Shown: positions 51,104-60,812, counted from the first letter of the stretch. The stretch is 64,000 nucleotides of DNA from Kuenenia sp039794105 (GCF_039794105.1 NZ_JBDIWA010000008.1:56302-120301); one strand, 5' to 3'. Notes: generated from the sequence alone by a model not told the origin. Made by a program: numbers and translations.

Positions 51104-52498
51104 ATGAGGATAACCTTTATCGGCGCGGCAAGAATGGTTACCGGCTCTTGCTTTTACCTCCAAACGAAAGGGGCAAATCTGCTCATTGACTGCGGTTTTT
51201 TTCAGGGGTCAAAAGAAAATGAAGAACGGAACGCCGACTCTTTTCCCTTCGACCCATCCGGGATACACTATCTTTTGTTAACTCATGCCCACCTTGATCA
51301 TTCCGGACTCATTCCAAAACTGGTGAGAGATGGTTTTAAAGGGAAAATACTTGCCACAAACGCAACGGTTGAATTGTGCCGTATCATGCTTATGGACTCA
51401 GCTTATATACAAGAACGTGATACAGAATGGGACAATAAGAAACGGGTCAGGGCAGGAAAGCCTTTATTAACACCCTTATACACTGCCGATGAAGCGGCCG
51501 ACAGTCTTGATTATTTTCAAGGAATAGAGTATGGCACAATAGAGGAAATCGGGGACGGGATAAAGGTGCGATTTCAGAATGCAGGGCATATTTTAGGGTC
51601 TGCGATTGTTGAGTTGTGGGTAAACGAAGATGCCTCCGGAGAAAAAAAGCTTGTTTTCTCAGGCGATCTCGGGCAAAAAAACATACCTGTTGTAAGTGAC
51701 CCTACTCCCATAGAGGAAGGGGATTATGTATTTATAGAATCCACTTACGCCAACCGAAGGCACAAAGGAATACGCGAGACAACCGAAGAATTCAGACAAG
51801 CGGTAACAGAGTCATTGGAAAGGGATGGGAATATAATTATCCCTGCATTTGCCGTTGGGCGAACGCAAAACATCCTTTATCTTTTGAAAAAATTATCGAT
51901 AGAGGGAAGATTAGACCATCTCCGGGTCTTTGTTGACAGCCCAATGGCAATACGCGCCACCAGGATTACATTAAATCATCCGGAATGCCTTGATGATGAA
52001 ACCCTTGAACTTATCAGGGAAGGGAAATTTTCCGGGAGCAATCTCTCGTTAAAATTTACGGAGGCCGTGGAAGAATCCATGGAATTAAACAAGATAAAAA
52101 GCGGTGCGATTATCATTTCCGCCAGCGGGATGTGTAATGCAGGCAGAATTCGCCACCATTTAAAACACAATTTGTGGCGCCCGGAATGCAGCGTTATCTT
52201 TGTGGGATTCCAGGCATATGGCACGCTGGGAAGAAGGATAGTAGAAGGCGCCACTATGGTAAAACTCTTTGGTGAAGAAATTGCCGTAAAAGCGAAGATT
52301 TATACGATTGGAGGTCTTTCTGCGCACGCTGACCAGGAAGGTCTTATGGACTGGCTCAATAAATTCAAAAGAAAGCCCAGACGTATTTTCGTGATACACG
52401 GCGAGGAAGAAACGGCGCTCGGCTTTGTTGATGCCATTAAGAAACAGATGAACACCGACACTTGTGCACCGCTTCGCATGGAAGTTATTACCATCTGA
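51104..52498 (+). CDS. Beta-CASP metallo-beta-lactamase-fold RNA-processing nuclease
   Basis: A 464-residue protein with AAAGGGA upstream. It opens MRITFIGAARMVTGSCFYLQ, then CGFFQGSKENEERN; the metal motif THAHLDHSG follows, with GHILGSAIVEL, VFSGDLGQ, ESTYANR, the beta-CASP segment VDSPMAI...CNAGRI.HHL, and the C-terminal LSAHADQEG and VIHGEEE. This matches CPSF73-like or YsfC/RNase J-related RNA exo- and endonucleases. It likely matures or degrades RNA in the cytoplasm. Intact. The downstream corA frame begins 110 bases later. Confidence 0.93.
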   Translation: MRITFIGAARMVTGSCFYLQTKGANLLIDCGFFQGSKENEERNADSFPFDPSGIHYLLLTHAHLDHSGLIPKLVRDGFKGKILATNATVELCRIMLMDSAYIQERDTEWDNKKRVRAGKPLLTPLYTADEAADSLDYFQGIEYGTIEEIGDGIKVRFQNAGHILGSAIVELWVNEDASGEKKLVFSGDLGQKNIPVVSDPTPIEEGDYVFIESTYANRRHKGIRETTEEFRQAVTESLERDGNIIIPAFAVGRTQNILYLLKKLSIEGRLDHLRVFVDSPMAIRATRITLNHPECLDDETLELIREGKFSGSNLSLKFTEAVEESMELNKIKSGAIIISASGMCNAGRIRHHLKHNLWRPECSVIFVGFQAYGTLGRRIVEGATMVKLFGEEIAVKAKIYTIGGLSAHADQEGLMDWLNKFKRKPRRIFVIHGEEETALGFVDAIKKQMNTDTCAPLRMEVITI

Positions 52499-52608
52499 AA
52501 CTATGCCATCACAGTTATAAACACTTCCATGGTTTTTCCAGGTTGAGACAGGTTTTAAACCCGCCCCTGCCGGACTACCACGTTTTATCCGTAAAGGAGG
52601 ATAGTTTC

Positions 52609-53673
52609 ATGCCCAGATTATTTAAAAGCAGATCGAAAAAAACAGGTTTGCCCCCGGGATCTCTTATTCATATTGGCGAGAAGAAATTAGCGAAGGTAAA
52701 AATATCTGCCATAGAATACAGCGGGACAAGCTACCTCGAAAGGGAAATACCGGACATTATAGAATGCTTTCCGCTGAAAAACGACCAAATGACAACGTGG
52801 ATCAATATCTGCGGTATTCATAGTATTGAAAATATTGAGAATATTGGAAAACTTGCAAATATACACCCGTTATTGTTGGAAGACATAATGAACACAGACC
52901 ATCGTCCAAAAATGGAAGATTTTGAAGACTATATCTTCATCGTTCTGAAAACGCTTGTTTTAAACGAAGACAATAAACGGATTGAGGCTGAGCAAATAAG
53001 TTTAATCCTGGGCCAAAATTATGTTATTTCTTTTCAGGAAAACGAAAGCAATGTTTTCACTCCTATCAGAGACCGGATTAAAAATGGCAAGGGACGCATA
53101 AAGAAAATGGGCGCAGATTATCTGGTGTATATGCTCCTTGATGCTATTGTAGACGGTTATTTCGTTGTGTTAGAAAAGCTGGGGGAATACATCGAGTCCG
53201 TAGAAGAAGAATTAATTACAAGGCCTTCCATGGAAACCCTTCGAAAGATTCACACCGTTAAGAGCGAGATATTGTTTCTGCGGAAATCTATCTGGCCGCT
53301 GAGGGAGGTTATTAATACTATAGACAAGGGGGAACTGCCTCTTATACAAAGTGCTACCTACGTTTATCTGGGAGATGTGTACGATCATACCATACATATT
53401 ATTGATACCATTGAAACATTTCGCGACATGGCGACAGGAATGCTTGATATTTATCTTTCAAGCGTGAGCAACAAGGTGAACGAAGTGGTGAAGGTATTAA
53501 CCATTATCGCTACAATATTCATGCCTCTCACTTTCATTGCAGGCATTTACGGAATGAATTTTAAATATCTTCCAGAAGTAGAATGGCGTTGGGGGTATTT
53601 TGCCGTTTTAACGGCAATGGGTATTATCGGGACAACGATGGTTGTGTATTTCCGGAAAAAACGATGGATGTAA
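52609..53673 (+). CDS. corA: CorA magnesium/cobalt transporter
   Basis: The ATG at 52609 is preceded by AAAGGAGG; the frame extends upstream but without similarity. The 354-residue protein has a large cytoplasmic N-terminal domain (HPLLLEDIMNTDHRPKMEDF is typical) and two C-terminal membrane helices, with the YGMNFKYLPE signature (GMN) after the first. It conducts Mg2+ as a pentamer. Complete and normal in length. Confidence 0.96.
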   Translation: MPRLFKSRSKKTGLPPGSLIHIGEKKLAKVKISAIEYSGTSYLEREIPDIIECFPLKNDQMTTWINICGIHSIENIENIGKLANIHPLLLEDIMNTDHRPKMEDFEDYIFIVLKTLVLNEDNKRIEAEQISLILGQNYVISFQENESNVFTPIRDRIKNGKGRIKKMGADYLVYMLLDAIVDGYFVVLEKLGEYIESVEEELITRPSMETLRKIHTVKSEILFLRKSIWPLREVINTIDKGELPLIQSATYVYLGDVYDHTIHIIDTIETFRDMATGMLDIYLSSVSNKVNEVVKVLTIIATIFMPLTFIAGIYGMNFKYLPEVEWRWGYFAVLTAMGIIGTTMVVYFRKKRWM

Positions 53674-53789
53674 ATTATCTGCCGCTGCTTGTTCCCACAC
53701 AAACCATGTGCAAGGCGATCGAAGCATCTGTTTGGAAACACAATTTTGCCGGGAAACGGAGTTTATCATCCAGTTTGATAATTTTATTT

Positions 53790-54041
53790 TCATTTTAATA
53801 ACAATTTGTTCAGGATTTTCTCTTGCTCTTCAAGAGAAAAATCCTGTCCGTAAAAACGGAGAAATATTCCTCTCTTAATATCATTTATACGAGCATTCGG
53901 ATTATCCCTCTTTATTGATGCCACGACCTGGCTGCGAGCCATGGCAAACATTGAAAAACCCATTCGTAATCTCTCCTCCCCACTCTTTTTCATCATCATT
54001 TCTAAAAAATGGGATTCTATAAAAGGGCATGTATCAATCAT
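53790..54041 (-). CDS. Small partner protein of the nucleotidyltransferase
   Basis: An 83-residue helical protein, MIDTCPFIESHFLEMMMKKS then GEERLRMGFSMFAMARSQVV and IKRGIFLRFYGQDFSLEEQE. Its start overlaps the stop of the nucleotidyltransferase gene by four bases (ATGA). Small proteins of this type (R..MGF.MF..AR..V.ASI...RGIFLRFYG.DF) are commonly found beside such nucleotidyltransferases. The pair could be a toxin-antitoxin-like unit; that is a guess. Confidence 0.6.
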   Translation of the reverse strand: MIDTCPFIESHFLEMMMKKSGEERLRMGFSMFAMARSQVVASIKRDNPNARINDIKRGIFLRFYGQDFSLEEQEKILNKLLLK

Positions 54042-54601
54042 TTCTTCACCTCATTATATACCTCATCTAGTTCCAATTCGTGTACCCATTTTTCAATATA
54101 ACCCCTATCCAGGTTATGGATAGTTTTAAAGAGATTGTTTACGTCTCTGATCTGCATTTCTGATAAACTTTCCCTTGCCCAAAAAAGTTTTGAAAGTATA
54201 AGGTCTTCCGGTGATACAATAAAAATCTTCTGTCCTTCAAAAACTATGCTTCGTCTATTTTTAAATTCAAGGTTTCGATAGTTTGTATCTTTCCTAATTA
54301 TAAAGTCAACTTTGACGATTCCTTCACTGTGAATAATATTGAATATTTGTTTATTATGGATAGCATTTCTTATAGAATTTTTATCTACATAAAAGTCACT
54401 TGAAAATAAGGAAAATAGTGTCTCGGCATCTTTTTCTTCAACTTCTATAACAATATCAATGTCCCTGGTCATCCTCGGAGTTGTATAAAAATTGGCTGCT
54501 ATCGAACCGGTAATCATGTAAGGTATACGAGCAGACTCTAATCTTTTTACAACTATTTTCAAAACTCTAATCTCGTCAATCAAGAAAAGTCCTTTTAACA
54601 A
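54038..54601 (-). CDS. AbiEii-like / DUF6036-type nucleotidyltransferase
   Basis: A 187-residue protein with a minimal nucleotidyltransferase core: ARIPYMITGSIAANFYTTPR then MTRDIDIVIEVEEKDAETLF, where GS and D-x-D give the catalytic motif, and a later KVDFIIRKD strand with a third acidic residue. PEDLILSKLFWAR follows, as in AbiEii/AbiGii-like proteins. These nucleotidyltransferases act as toxins in AbiE systems. The usual AbiEi antitoxin is not adjacent; the partner is the 83-residue protein encoded downstream. Confidence 0.72.
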   Translation of the reverse strand: MLKGLFLIDEIRVLKIVVKRLESARIPYMITGSIAANFYTTPRMTRDIDIVIEVEEKDAETLFSLFSSDFYVDKNSIRNAIHNKQIFNIIHSEGIVKVDFIIRKDTNYRNLEFKNRRSIVFEGQKIFIVSPEDLILSKLFWARESLSEMQIRDVNNLFKTIHNLDRGYIEKWVHELELDEVYNEVKK

Positions 54602-54908
54602 TTAAATTCTTAATTTGTAAACCAACATCTGCAATAATAATTGTGTACAGATTGGGTTGTGTCTTTGATATCTGCGCTTCATCTGATTTAACGGAATCTA
54701 CCAGATTTGATGCTGATAGTCTAATCTTTTGTAACACTTTAGTATAATGCCAAAGATTCTGCTATAATAATGGTATGATAATAAAGTATTTGCATTGAGC
54801 AAAGTTTTTCTCAGGGATTGTGTTCAGGTTTATAAAGAGAAGGTCTTTCGTTGTTGAAAAACAGAATAACAATCCGTATAAAAAATTCTCTTATCAATGA
54901 GGTCCTCT
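54602..54908. other. Divergent intergenic region with a MITE-end relic
   Basis: About 300 AT-rich bases between the nucleotidyltransferase and the multicopper oxidase. GTAACACTTTAG at 54731-54742 matches the dispersed MITE end. Promoters for both genes are expected, but none was assigned. Confidence 0.45.
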
Positions 54909-56093
54909 ATGAAAAAAATACATTTAGTATGGTCTTTTTTCTGTGTTATGTATGTTAGCCTTGCCATAGCAGCACATGCTGAAGAAAAAATAATCCCGGG
55001 AAAAGAAGAAGTTGAAAAGGGCATTCTTGAATTAAATATAAAAGGGCAGATAGAAAAAGAATTTCATCTTTATGTTACAGACGGCTATCAGGAAATGGCA
55101 GATGGAGAAATGATATATTTCTGGGGATTCACGCATGCAAAAGACTTTGCCGATGTGGGTGAAATAAAAACGAAGGATGAAAGATATGCAAAATTATTGC
55201 CACTCAAAGTTCCGGGTGATGAGATACGTTTAACGTCAGGCAGGAATTATGTTGTTGTTTTGCATAATGCCGGATGGTATGAAACGGAAGAACACTCAGG
55301 CATTAATCATGTAGCTCACACGATACATTTTCACGGCCTGGATTTAATTCCCGCCCTTGATGGTGTACCGAATTTACCGTATCCTTCCGTTTTTCCCGGA
55401 GAAATATACCGGTACTTGTTAACCATTCCGGAAGATATCGAAGGTACGTATATGGGGCATTGTCATGTGGATTCCACAAACCATATTTTGGGTGGAATGT
55501 ATTTTCCCCTCATAGTAGAAAAAAAACCGAATGAAATTTATGGATATACATTTGACAGGGAATATACCCTTTTTATGAGTGAAGTGGATAGCGAATATAT
55601 GGAGACGCTCAGGGAAGTAGGTGATATCAGAAGGGGCCTGGATTGGAATTCGAACTATTTTATGCTCAACGGAAGAATTTTCATGGATAACCTGGCGCAT
55701 CCGCTGTCGACCATAAATGACCCCAAAACAAGAATCGTTGCATATGATGGGGAAACTGTTTTGATCAGATTATTGGCCTTAGGGTATGAACATATTTTTG
55801 CCTGGCATCCGCACGGTTTTCACGGTTTGGTAATAGGTACTGACGGCAGGAAGTTTCCTTTTGCCTACGAAAAAGATACCTTGCTTATTGGATCTGGTGA
55901 AAGATATGATATTCTTTACAAAATCCCTGATTTTTCTTCAAAAAGAAAATGTCTGTCGTGTAATCAAGGACCAGGTATCAGCATTGCTCACGACCACAAT
56001 ATGAAAGGCATGGTAAGCGGGGGGATTTATCCTCATGGGCCCATGACCATTTTTGATATTCGACCAAAAAAGATGACACTGGAAAATAAGTAA
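54909..56093 (+). CDS. Exported two-domain multicopper oxidase
   Basis: The start is the ATG at 54909, six bases after GAGG; the earlier ATG lies upstream of that site. The 394-residue product begins with a Sec-type signal (MKKIHLVWSFFCVMYVSLAI, cleaved after AHA). Copper motifs: HTIHFHG in cupredoxin domain 1, then MGHCHVDSTNHILGGM (HCH with distal His and Met, type 1 and trinuclear ligands), and HPHGFHG plus AHDHNMKGM in domain 2. It is likely periplasmic; the substrate (metal ion, phenol or nitrogen compound) cannot be told. HCH argues against a simple NirK. Its TAA stop coincides with the first bases of a MITE end, so the original C-terminus may have been longer. Confidence 0.82.
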   Translation: MKKIHLVWSFFCVMYVSLAIAAHAEEKIIPGKEEVEKGILELNIKGQIEKEFHLYVTDGYQEMADGEMIYFWGFTHAKDFADVGEIKTKDERYAKLLPLKVPGDEIRLTSGRNYVVVLHNAGWYETEEHSGINHVAHTIHFHGLDLIPALDGVPNLPYPSVFPGEIYRYLLTIPEDIEGTYMGHCHVDSTNHILGGMYFPLIVEKKPNEIYGYTFDREYTLFMSEVDSEYMETLREVGDIRRGLDWNSNYFMLNGRIFMDNLAHPLSTINDPKTRIVAYDGETVLIRLLALGYEHIFAWHPHGFHGLVIGTDGRKFPFAYEKDTLLIGSGERYDILYKIPDFSSKRKCLSCNQGPGISIAHDHNMKGMVSGGIYPHGPMTIFDIRPKKMTLENK

Positions 56094-56563
56094 CATTTTA
56101 GCTTTTTGAAAAATTCATGGGATAGAAAAAATACCATGTAGCCCCGTTAGGGGCGGTCTGTTTGTAGCGCAATAAAATTTAATAGGGTAAATAGCTCCGT
56201 AGGAACGGCCTGTCCGTATTCAGGCAGACCTGTTTAATATGGATTTACAAGAGACAGGCCGTTCCTATGGAGCTTATAGGTAATCCCGGCGGGTTCAGGT
56301 TGCTTAACTTAATGACATTGGTTTGCAAACCTGAACCCGCGAATGTAGTTTCCAGTGCCATTACGTTCCCAAACATGAATTTGGAAACGAGTTGTGCTTC
56401 GGTAGTTTAATAGATTACACTGAATAGTTGCAAAATATTAGAGATTCCCGGATGAGACAAGAGGAGCAAAGACAATTACGACTACTCCGAAAACTACAAT
56501 TAATTTCCGGATATCATGCAAAATCAGTGTACTTAAAAAAACATTTCGTACGAAAGGAATTGT
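56091..56563. repeat. Non-coding stretch with MITE end and long hairpin
   Basis: TAACATTTTAGCTTTTTGAA at 56091-56110 is a MITE-type end. Then AGCTCCGTAGGAACGGCCTG then TC (56193-56214) pairs with GACAGGCCGTTCCTATGGAG then CT (56253-56274). The opposite MITE end is not visible. The remainder to the aminotransferase start shows no gene. Confidence 0.55.
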
Positions 56564-57739
56564 ATGTCAATATCTATTAAGGTAAAAGAAGGAATAGCCG
56601 CTTCGTCCTGGATTGTGAATATCTTTGAGGATCGTTCTCAGGTTGTTTCTAAAGAGAAAGAAGTGTATGACTTTAGACTGGGAAATCCGAAGATAGAACC
56701 CCCTTTAGAGTTTGTTGAGGAATTGAAGAGGGCTGCAAATAATCCCTTTCCGGAAATGCATGGCTATTCGGCTTTGGCAGGACACGTTCATGCGCGGGAG
56801 GCAATCGCTAAAACGCTGTCAAAAGAGAGAGGACTTCCTTTCACTGCGCAGCATGTAATTATGACCGCTGGCGGCGCCGGTGCATTAAATATTATTTTGA
56901 AAGCGATTTTGAATCCTGGTGATGAAGTCATTGTTTTGTCACCGCTATATTTGGAATATCCCTATTATATAGATAACCACGGTGGAGTTTGTTGCGTGGT
57001 AGAAACAAATGCGGATTTTACCTTAAACATTGATGCTATAGCAGCAAAGACAACACCCCGTACGAAGGCAATTATCATAAACTCGCCGAATAACCCGTCC
57101 GGGATGATTTACTCTGATGAAAGTTTGAAATCCGCCGCAAGGCTTCTGAACGAGAAAAACCGGCAGTTTGGAAACGATATTTTTTTGATTTATGATGCGG
57201 CGTATCAGGACATCGTTTACGATGGCAATAAGATTCCTGACATTTTTAACATCTATTCAAATACCATTTTTGCGGCCTCATATTCCAAACCGCTTTCGAT
57301 TCCTGGGGAAAGGATAGGGTATGCCGCCGTCCATCCTGCTATTAAAAATTCCGGAGAACTTATGGAGGCATTGACCTTTGCAAACCGCGTTCTTGGGTAT
57401 CTGAGCGCCCCGGTCCTTATGCAACATGTCGTTACAAATCTTCAGGGTGTTTGTGTTGACAGGGCGGAATATCAGGAAAGAAGAGATATGTTTTGTAATG
57501 CCCTGCAGGATTTTGGTTATTCATTTACACGGCCAATGGGGGCTTATTATATATTTGCCGAAACTCCCGGAGATGACCTTGTATTTACGCAGGAACTGGC
57601 GAAAGAAGGCGTCCTGGTGCTTCCAGGAAAAAGTTTCGGAAGAAGTGGGTATATCAGAATCGCCTTCTGTGTTAAGAAGGAAACCATTAAAAAATCGCTC
57701 CCGGGGTTTAAAAAGGTTAAAGACTTTTTCCGTCCTTAG
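56564..57739 (+). CDS. PLP-dependent aminotransferase, class I/II
   Basis: A 391-residue fold-type I enzyme with AAAGGAA upstream. It shows FRLGNPKIEPPLEFVEELKR, then HGYSALAGHVHAREAIA, the PLP phosphate region TAGGAGALNIIL, INSPNNPSGMIYSDESL, YDAAYQDIVYDG and the Schiff-base lysine in SYSKPLSIPGERIGY. The C-terminal Arg is in YIRIAFCV. It is aspartate/aromatic-aminotransferase-like; the true amino acid substrate is not determined. The gene is followed 27 bases later by the nfeD gene. Confidence 0.9.
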   Translation: MSISIKVKEGIAASSWIVNIFEDRSQVVSKEKEVYDFRLGNPKIEPPLEFVEELKRAANNPFPEMHGYSALAGHVHAREAIAKTLSKERGLPFTAQHVIMTAGGAGALNIILKAILNPGDEVIVLSPLYLEYPYYIDNHGGVCCVVETNADFTLNIDAIAAKTTPRTKAIIINSPNNPSGMIYSDESLKSAARLLNEKNRQFGNDIFLIYDAAYQDIVYDGNKIPDIFNIYSNTIFAASYSKPLSIPGERIGYAAVHPAIKNSGELMEALTFANRVLGYLSAPVLMQHVVTNLQGVCVDRAEYQERRDMFCNALQDFGYSFTRPMGAYYIFAETPGDDLVFTQELAKEGVLVLPGKSFGRSGYIRIAFCVKKETIKKSLPGFKKVKDFFRP

Positions 57740-57766
57740 TACGGAAAAATTACAGGAGATAAAACA

Positions 57767-58213
57767 ATGATTGTTAAGGTCTGGTGGATATGGATGGTCA
57801 TTGCGGCCATCTTTGCTATTGGGGAGATGTTTACCGCAGGATTTTTTCTTTTGTGGTTTAGCATTGGCGCTGCAATTGCTGGCATATTGGCAATGTTAGG
57901 CGCCGGGGATGGTTGGCAATGGGGGGCTTTTTTAGTTATCTCTGGTGTACTTTTTACTATTTCAAGGAAATTTGCAGAACGTGTTACCAAAAAGCAACCG
58001 CCCGGAATTGGTGCTGATCGTTTTATTGGCAAAAAGGGGGTGGTACTGGAAGAAATTAATAACATAAAGAATACAGGGCGTGTCAGAATAGACAATGAAG
58101 AATGGTTGGCCAATAGCGATACGAACGCTTTCATATCAACGGGAGAAAAGGTTGAGGTCATAAGAGTAGTAGGAACGCATCTGGTTGTCAAACGTTTAAC
58201 GGAGGGAGAATAA
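57767..58213 (+). CDS. NfeD-family membrane protein
   Basis: A 148-residue short NfeD: two or three N-terminal membrane helices (WWIWMVIAAIFAIGEMFTAG and on) and a C-terminal OB-fold (about 85-148) with GKKGVVLEEINNIKNTGRVR, then EKVEVIRVVGTHLVVKRL. AGGAG lies upstream. NfeD and stomatin genes are almost always paired, as here with one base between them. They are thought to organise membrane microdomains. Confidence 0.92.
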   Translation: MIVKVWWIWMVIAAIFAIGEMFTAGFFLLWFSIGAAIAGILAMLGAGDGWQWGAFLVISGVLFTISRKFAERVTKKQPPGIGADRFIGKKGVVLEEINNIKNTGRVRIDNEEWLANSDTNAFISTGEKVEVIRVVGTHLVVKRLTEGE

Positions 58214-58214
58214 A

Positions 58215-59111
58215 ATGGAACCATATCAATTATTTATTGTTTTAGCGGTTGTGATATTAATCGTTGCTGCGAGAGGCATAAAAACGGTAAGGCCATGGCA
58301 AAAAGGATTAATAGAGCGTTTGGGAAAGTACCAGCGTACGGCAGACAGTGGACTCACTGTTATCATACCCTTTCTGGAAAGGATGTTAAAGGTAGATATG
58401 CGTGAGCAGGTGGTAGACGTTCCCCCACAGGGTGTTATTACCAAAGATAATGTTGTCGTAGAAGTGGATGCTGTAATCTATTATATGGTTACTGATCCAG
58501 TACAGGTTACCTATAATGTTGCTAATTATTACATGGCAATTACCAAACTGGCGCAAACGAACCTGAGAAATTTGATCGGCGATCTGGCACTGGATGAATC
58601 ACTTACTTCTAGAGAGTTAATCAACACGAAATTACGCGAGATACTTGATACCGCTACCGATAAATGGGGAACAAAGGTAACCAGGGTTGAACTCCAGAGA
58701 ATAGATCCACCCAAAGATGTTACAGAGGCAATGCACCGTCAGATGAAGGCAGAACGGGAAAGACGTGCGATGATCCTTGAGGCTGAAGGGCACAAGCAGT
58801 CCGCAATCCTTAAGGCTGAAGGAGATGCGGAAGCAATACGGAAGGTTGCTGAAGCCGACAAATACAAAAAGTTAACTGTCGCAAAGGGTGAAGCCGAGGC
58901 AATCCAAACGGTATTCGGGGCGATACATGATGGAAGGCCAACCAACGACTTAATTGCAATAAAATACCTGGAATCCCTCGAAAAGATTGCAGATGGAAAG
59001 GCTACAAAGGTGTTTTTACCTTACGAAGCCACCGGGATACTTGGAAGCATCGCTGGAATTGGAGAACTTTTAAAAGAAAAGCTTTCTTCCGGGAAAGACT
59101 CAGAAAAATAA
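58215..59111 (+). CDS. qmcA: SPFH/stomatin-like protein (QmcA/HflC-type)
   Basis: A 298-residue protein with one N-terminal membrane segment (about 5-22, FIVLAVVILIVAARGIK). The SPFH domain follows with RPWQKGLIERLGKYQRTADS, then VPPQGVITKDNVVVEVDAVI and a long coiled region rich in Glu, Lys and Ala (MHRQMKAERERRAMILEAEG). The C-terminus is EATGILGSIAGIGELLKE. It forms membrane-bound rings with NfeD. GGGAG precedes the ATG. Confidence 0.93.
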   Translation: MEPYQLFIVLAVVILIVAARGIKTVRPWQKGLIERLGKYQRTADSGLTVIIPFLERMLKVDMREQVVDVPPQGVITKDNVVVEVDAVIYYMVTDPVQVTYNVANYYMAITKLAQTNLRNLIGDLALDESLTSRELINTKLREILDTATDKWGTKVTRVELQRIDPPKDVTEAMHRQMKAERERRAMILEAEGHKQSAILKAEGDAEAIRKVAEADKYKKLTVAKGEAEAIQTVFGAIHDGRPTNDLIAIKYLESLEKIADGKATKVFLPYEATGILGSIAGIGELLKEKLSSGKDSEK

Positions 59112-59587
59112 GCAGGTCAGGAATGACGTCACATATTGATTTGTGATTAAAACCCAATTTTGAAATCACGGATCAAAATGTGACACCATCTTTCTTTCCT
59201 TTCATCTTCCCCTTCCTCTTCCTCTTCCTCTTCCTCTTATTTTCCCGAGAGGGGATATAATAAAAGGCATTGTTATATTCTGTTCTCTACTGTCGAGCCA
59301 TGGTATTTATGAAATTAAAACAGACATTTACACCATAAAATTTCTTATTTGTTAAATGTGCAGGCTATACCCCCTTTCAGACCTACCCATTTTAGGGTAT
59401 TGTAAAAAAAAGAAAATAGTTTAAAAATCAAATTGATACTTTAATCATCGGTAAAATTGTTGTTGAACCAAAAGGTAAGGTATGTCTCAAAATCATACTC
59501 GGTGGTACAAGGACTGTTGATATGCTTGTTGGTAACCAGCTTTCGGGTATCTGTTAACTGTATTTTAAAATGACTGAAGGATAATCT
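59112..59587. repeat. Non-coding stretch with a CTTCCT simple repeat
   Basis: About 475 bases without a supported gene. A pyrimidine-rich hexamer tract, CTTCCT repeated about four to five times at 59212-59238, could vary in length by slippage; it lies well away from any start codon. Confidence 0.5.
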
Positions 59588-59731
59588 ATGAAAGTAGCTG
59601 CCTACGACACACACGTCATAAAGAAAAGCGGGGTGATAATGCATTTTGATATTATCATTCCAAAGTGCCATATCATGGGAAAGGTCCCAAAAGTTGAACA
59701 CCTTAAAGAAAATCCAGGTGCAATTGGTTAG
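59588..59731 (+). pseudogene. DUF2024 protein fragment
   Basis: A 47-codon frame MKVAAYDTHVIKKSGVIMHF then DIIIPKCHIMGKVPKVEHLK, ENPGAIG. The first 25 residues match the start of DUF2024 proteins (MKVAVYDTYV.KKDG..MHFDIIVP), which normally have about 85-90 residues; the rest diverges. The gene seems shortened and decayed. A real small protein cannot be excluded. Confidence 0.5.
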
Positions 59732-59818
59732 AAATTAAAGCAAGTAGATATTGATCGATTAAATAGTTAATTTATAACTCTCCAGGCTAACACGCATAAA
59801 AAAAGGTTTAAATTTGCC

Positions 59819-60163
59819 ATGTTTGGAATAAAACGGGTTTATGAAAAACCAGACGAAGGTGATGGGATAAGGGTACTGGTTGATCGTCTATGGCCACGGG
59901 GCCTCAAAAAAGAAGAGGCCATGATCGACCATTGGATGAAAGAGGTCTCTCCCAGTGATACCCTCCGTAAATGGTTTGCTCATAAAGAGGAACGCTGGCA
60001 GGAGTTTAAAAGTCGTTATACGAAAGAGTTGAAAGATAAAAACGAACCCTTGAAACAATTGTTGGATTTAGGGAAAAACAGAAAAGTTATTCTATTATAT
60101 GCTGCCAAAGATGAAGAAAAAAATAATGCACAAGTGCTTTTAGAGGTATTGAAAAACAAATGA
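59819..60163 (+). CDS. DUF488 family protein
   Basis: A 114-residue protein: FGIKRVYEKPDEGDGIRVLV then DRLWPRGLKKEEAMIDHWMK, and VILLYAAKDEEKNNAQVLLE. The DRLWPRG motif and the LLY.AKDE.HN-like segment (here EKNNA) define DUF488. Its function is unsettled. Cytoplasmic, complete. No strong ribosome binding site was noted. Confidence 0.9.
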   Translation: MFGIKRVYEKPDEGDGIRVLVDRLWPRGLKKEEAMIDHWMKEVSPSDTLRKWFAHKEERWQEFKSRYTKELKDKNEPLKQLLDLGKNRKVILLYAAKDEEKNNAQVLLEVLKNK

Positions 60164-60356
60164 GTTGGACTTGTCTCTATCAGATAAACAAGGCCGCTCT
60201 TAATCAATATGCCTCAAACGGTGAAGGTTTGTCCATACTTTCCGAAAGATTGAGTAAATCTGTGTTCCTGTTTAAGATATTCGAAATATGAATAATAAAA
60301 TTCATTGCAAGGGGGTTGCATGGACAAACCCAGTTTTTTGAAAGGAGAAGTTTTTT

Positions 60357-60812
60357 ATGAAGGATCAGGTTAAAATCAACGATAGTATCACATCGGCGGG
60401 TCAACCATCTGAAGAAGAAATTAAAAAACTACCGCAAGAAGGATTTAAATCGGTTGTTAATCTTCGGGCTTCCGGAGAAGAGGATCAGCCACTTTCTCCA
60501 AAAGAGGAAGGGGAGTTAGTTAAAAAATCAGGGATGAAATACCTGAATATTCCTGTATCGGTCAAAGAAGGGATTAAGCCTGAGCAGGTTGATCAATTTT
60601 GTAAAGAAATAGAACGTTTGCCCGCTCCAGTATTTGTTCACTGCAGTAAGGGAAAACGTGCCGGGGCATTTGCAATGATGTATTTGGCCTTAAAAGAAGG
60701 AATAACAGGTGAGCAAGCACTTCAAAAGGCTATGTCTATGGGTTTTGAATGTGATGCGCCTCAGTTAAAAGCCTTCTTCATAGACTATATTAATCAGCAC
60801 GGAAAAGCGTAG
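60357..60812 (+). CDS. Beta-lactamase-hydrolase-like / DUF442 protein phosphatase
   Basis: A 151-residue protein with AAAGGAGA upstream. It reads ITSAGQPSEEEIKKLPQEGF, then KSVVNLRASGEEDQPLSPKE and the PTP-type loop VHCSKGKRAGAF (HC-x5-R), the catalytic cysteine loop. This fold is found in DUF442 phosphatases, often fused or linked to persulfide dioxygenases, and in other dual-specificity phosphatases. Substrate unknown. It is followed by a rubredoxin gene. Confidence 0.87.
   Translation: MKDQVKINDSITSAGQPSEEEIKKLPQEGFKSVVNLRASGEEDQPLSPKEEGELVKKSGMKYLNIPVSVKEGIKPEQVDQFCKEIERLPAPVFVHCSKGKRAGAFAMMYLALKEGITGEQALQKAMSMGFECDAPQLKAFFIDYINQHGKA

Noticed and set aside
54909..56093. Assignment of the multicopper oxidase as a NirK nitrite reductase
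   Set aside because: The HCH motif and distal HPHG set indicate a laccase-like trinuclear centre; the NirK type 2 site pattern is not evident.
59212..59238. CTTCCT tract as a phase-variable switch
   Set aside because: It lies in a non-coding stretch about 350 bases from the nearest start codon, so no effect on a gene can be argued.
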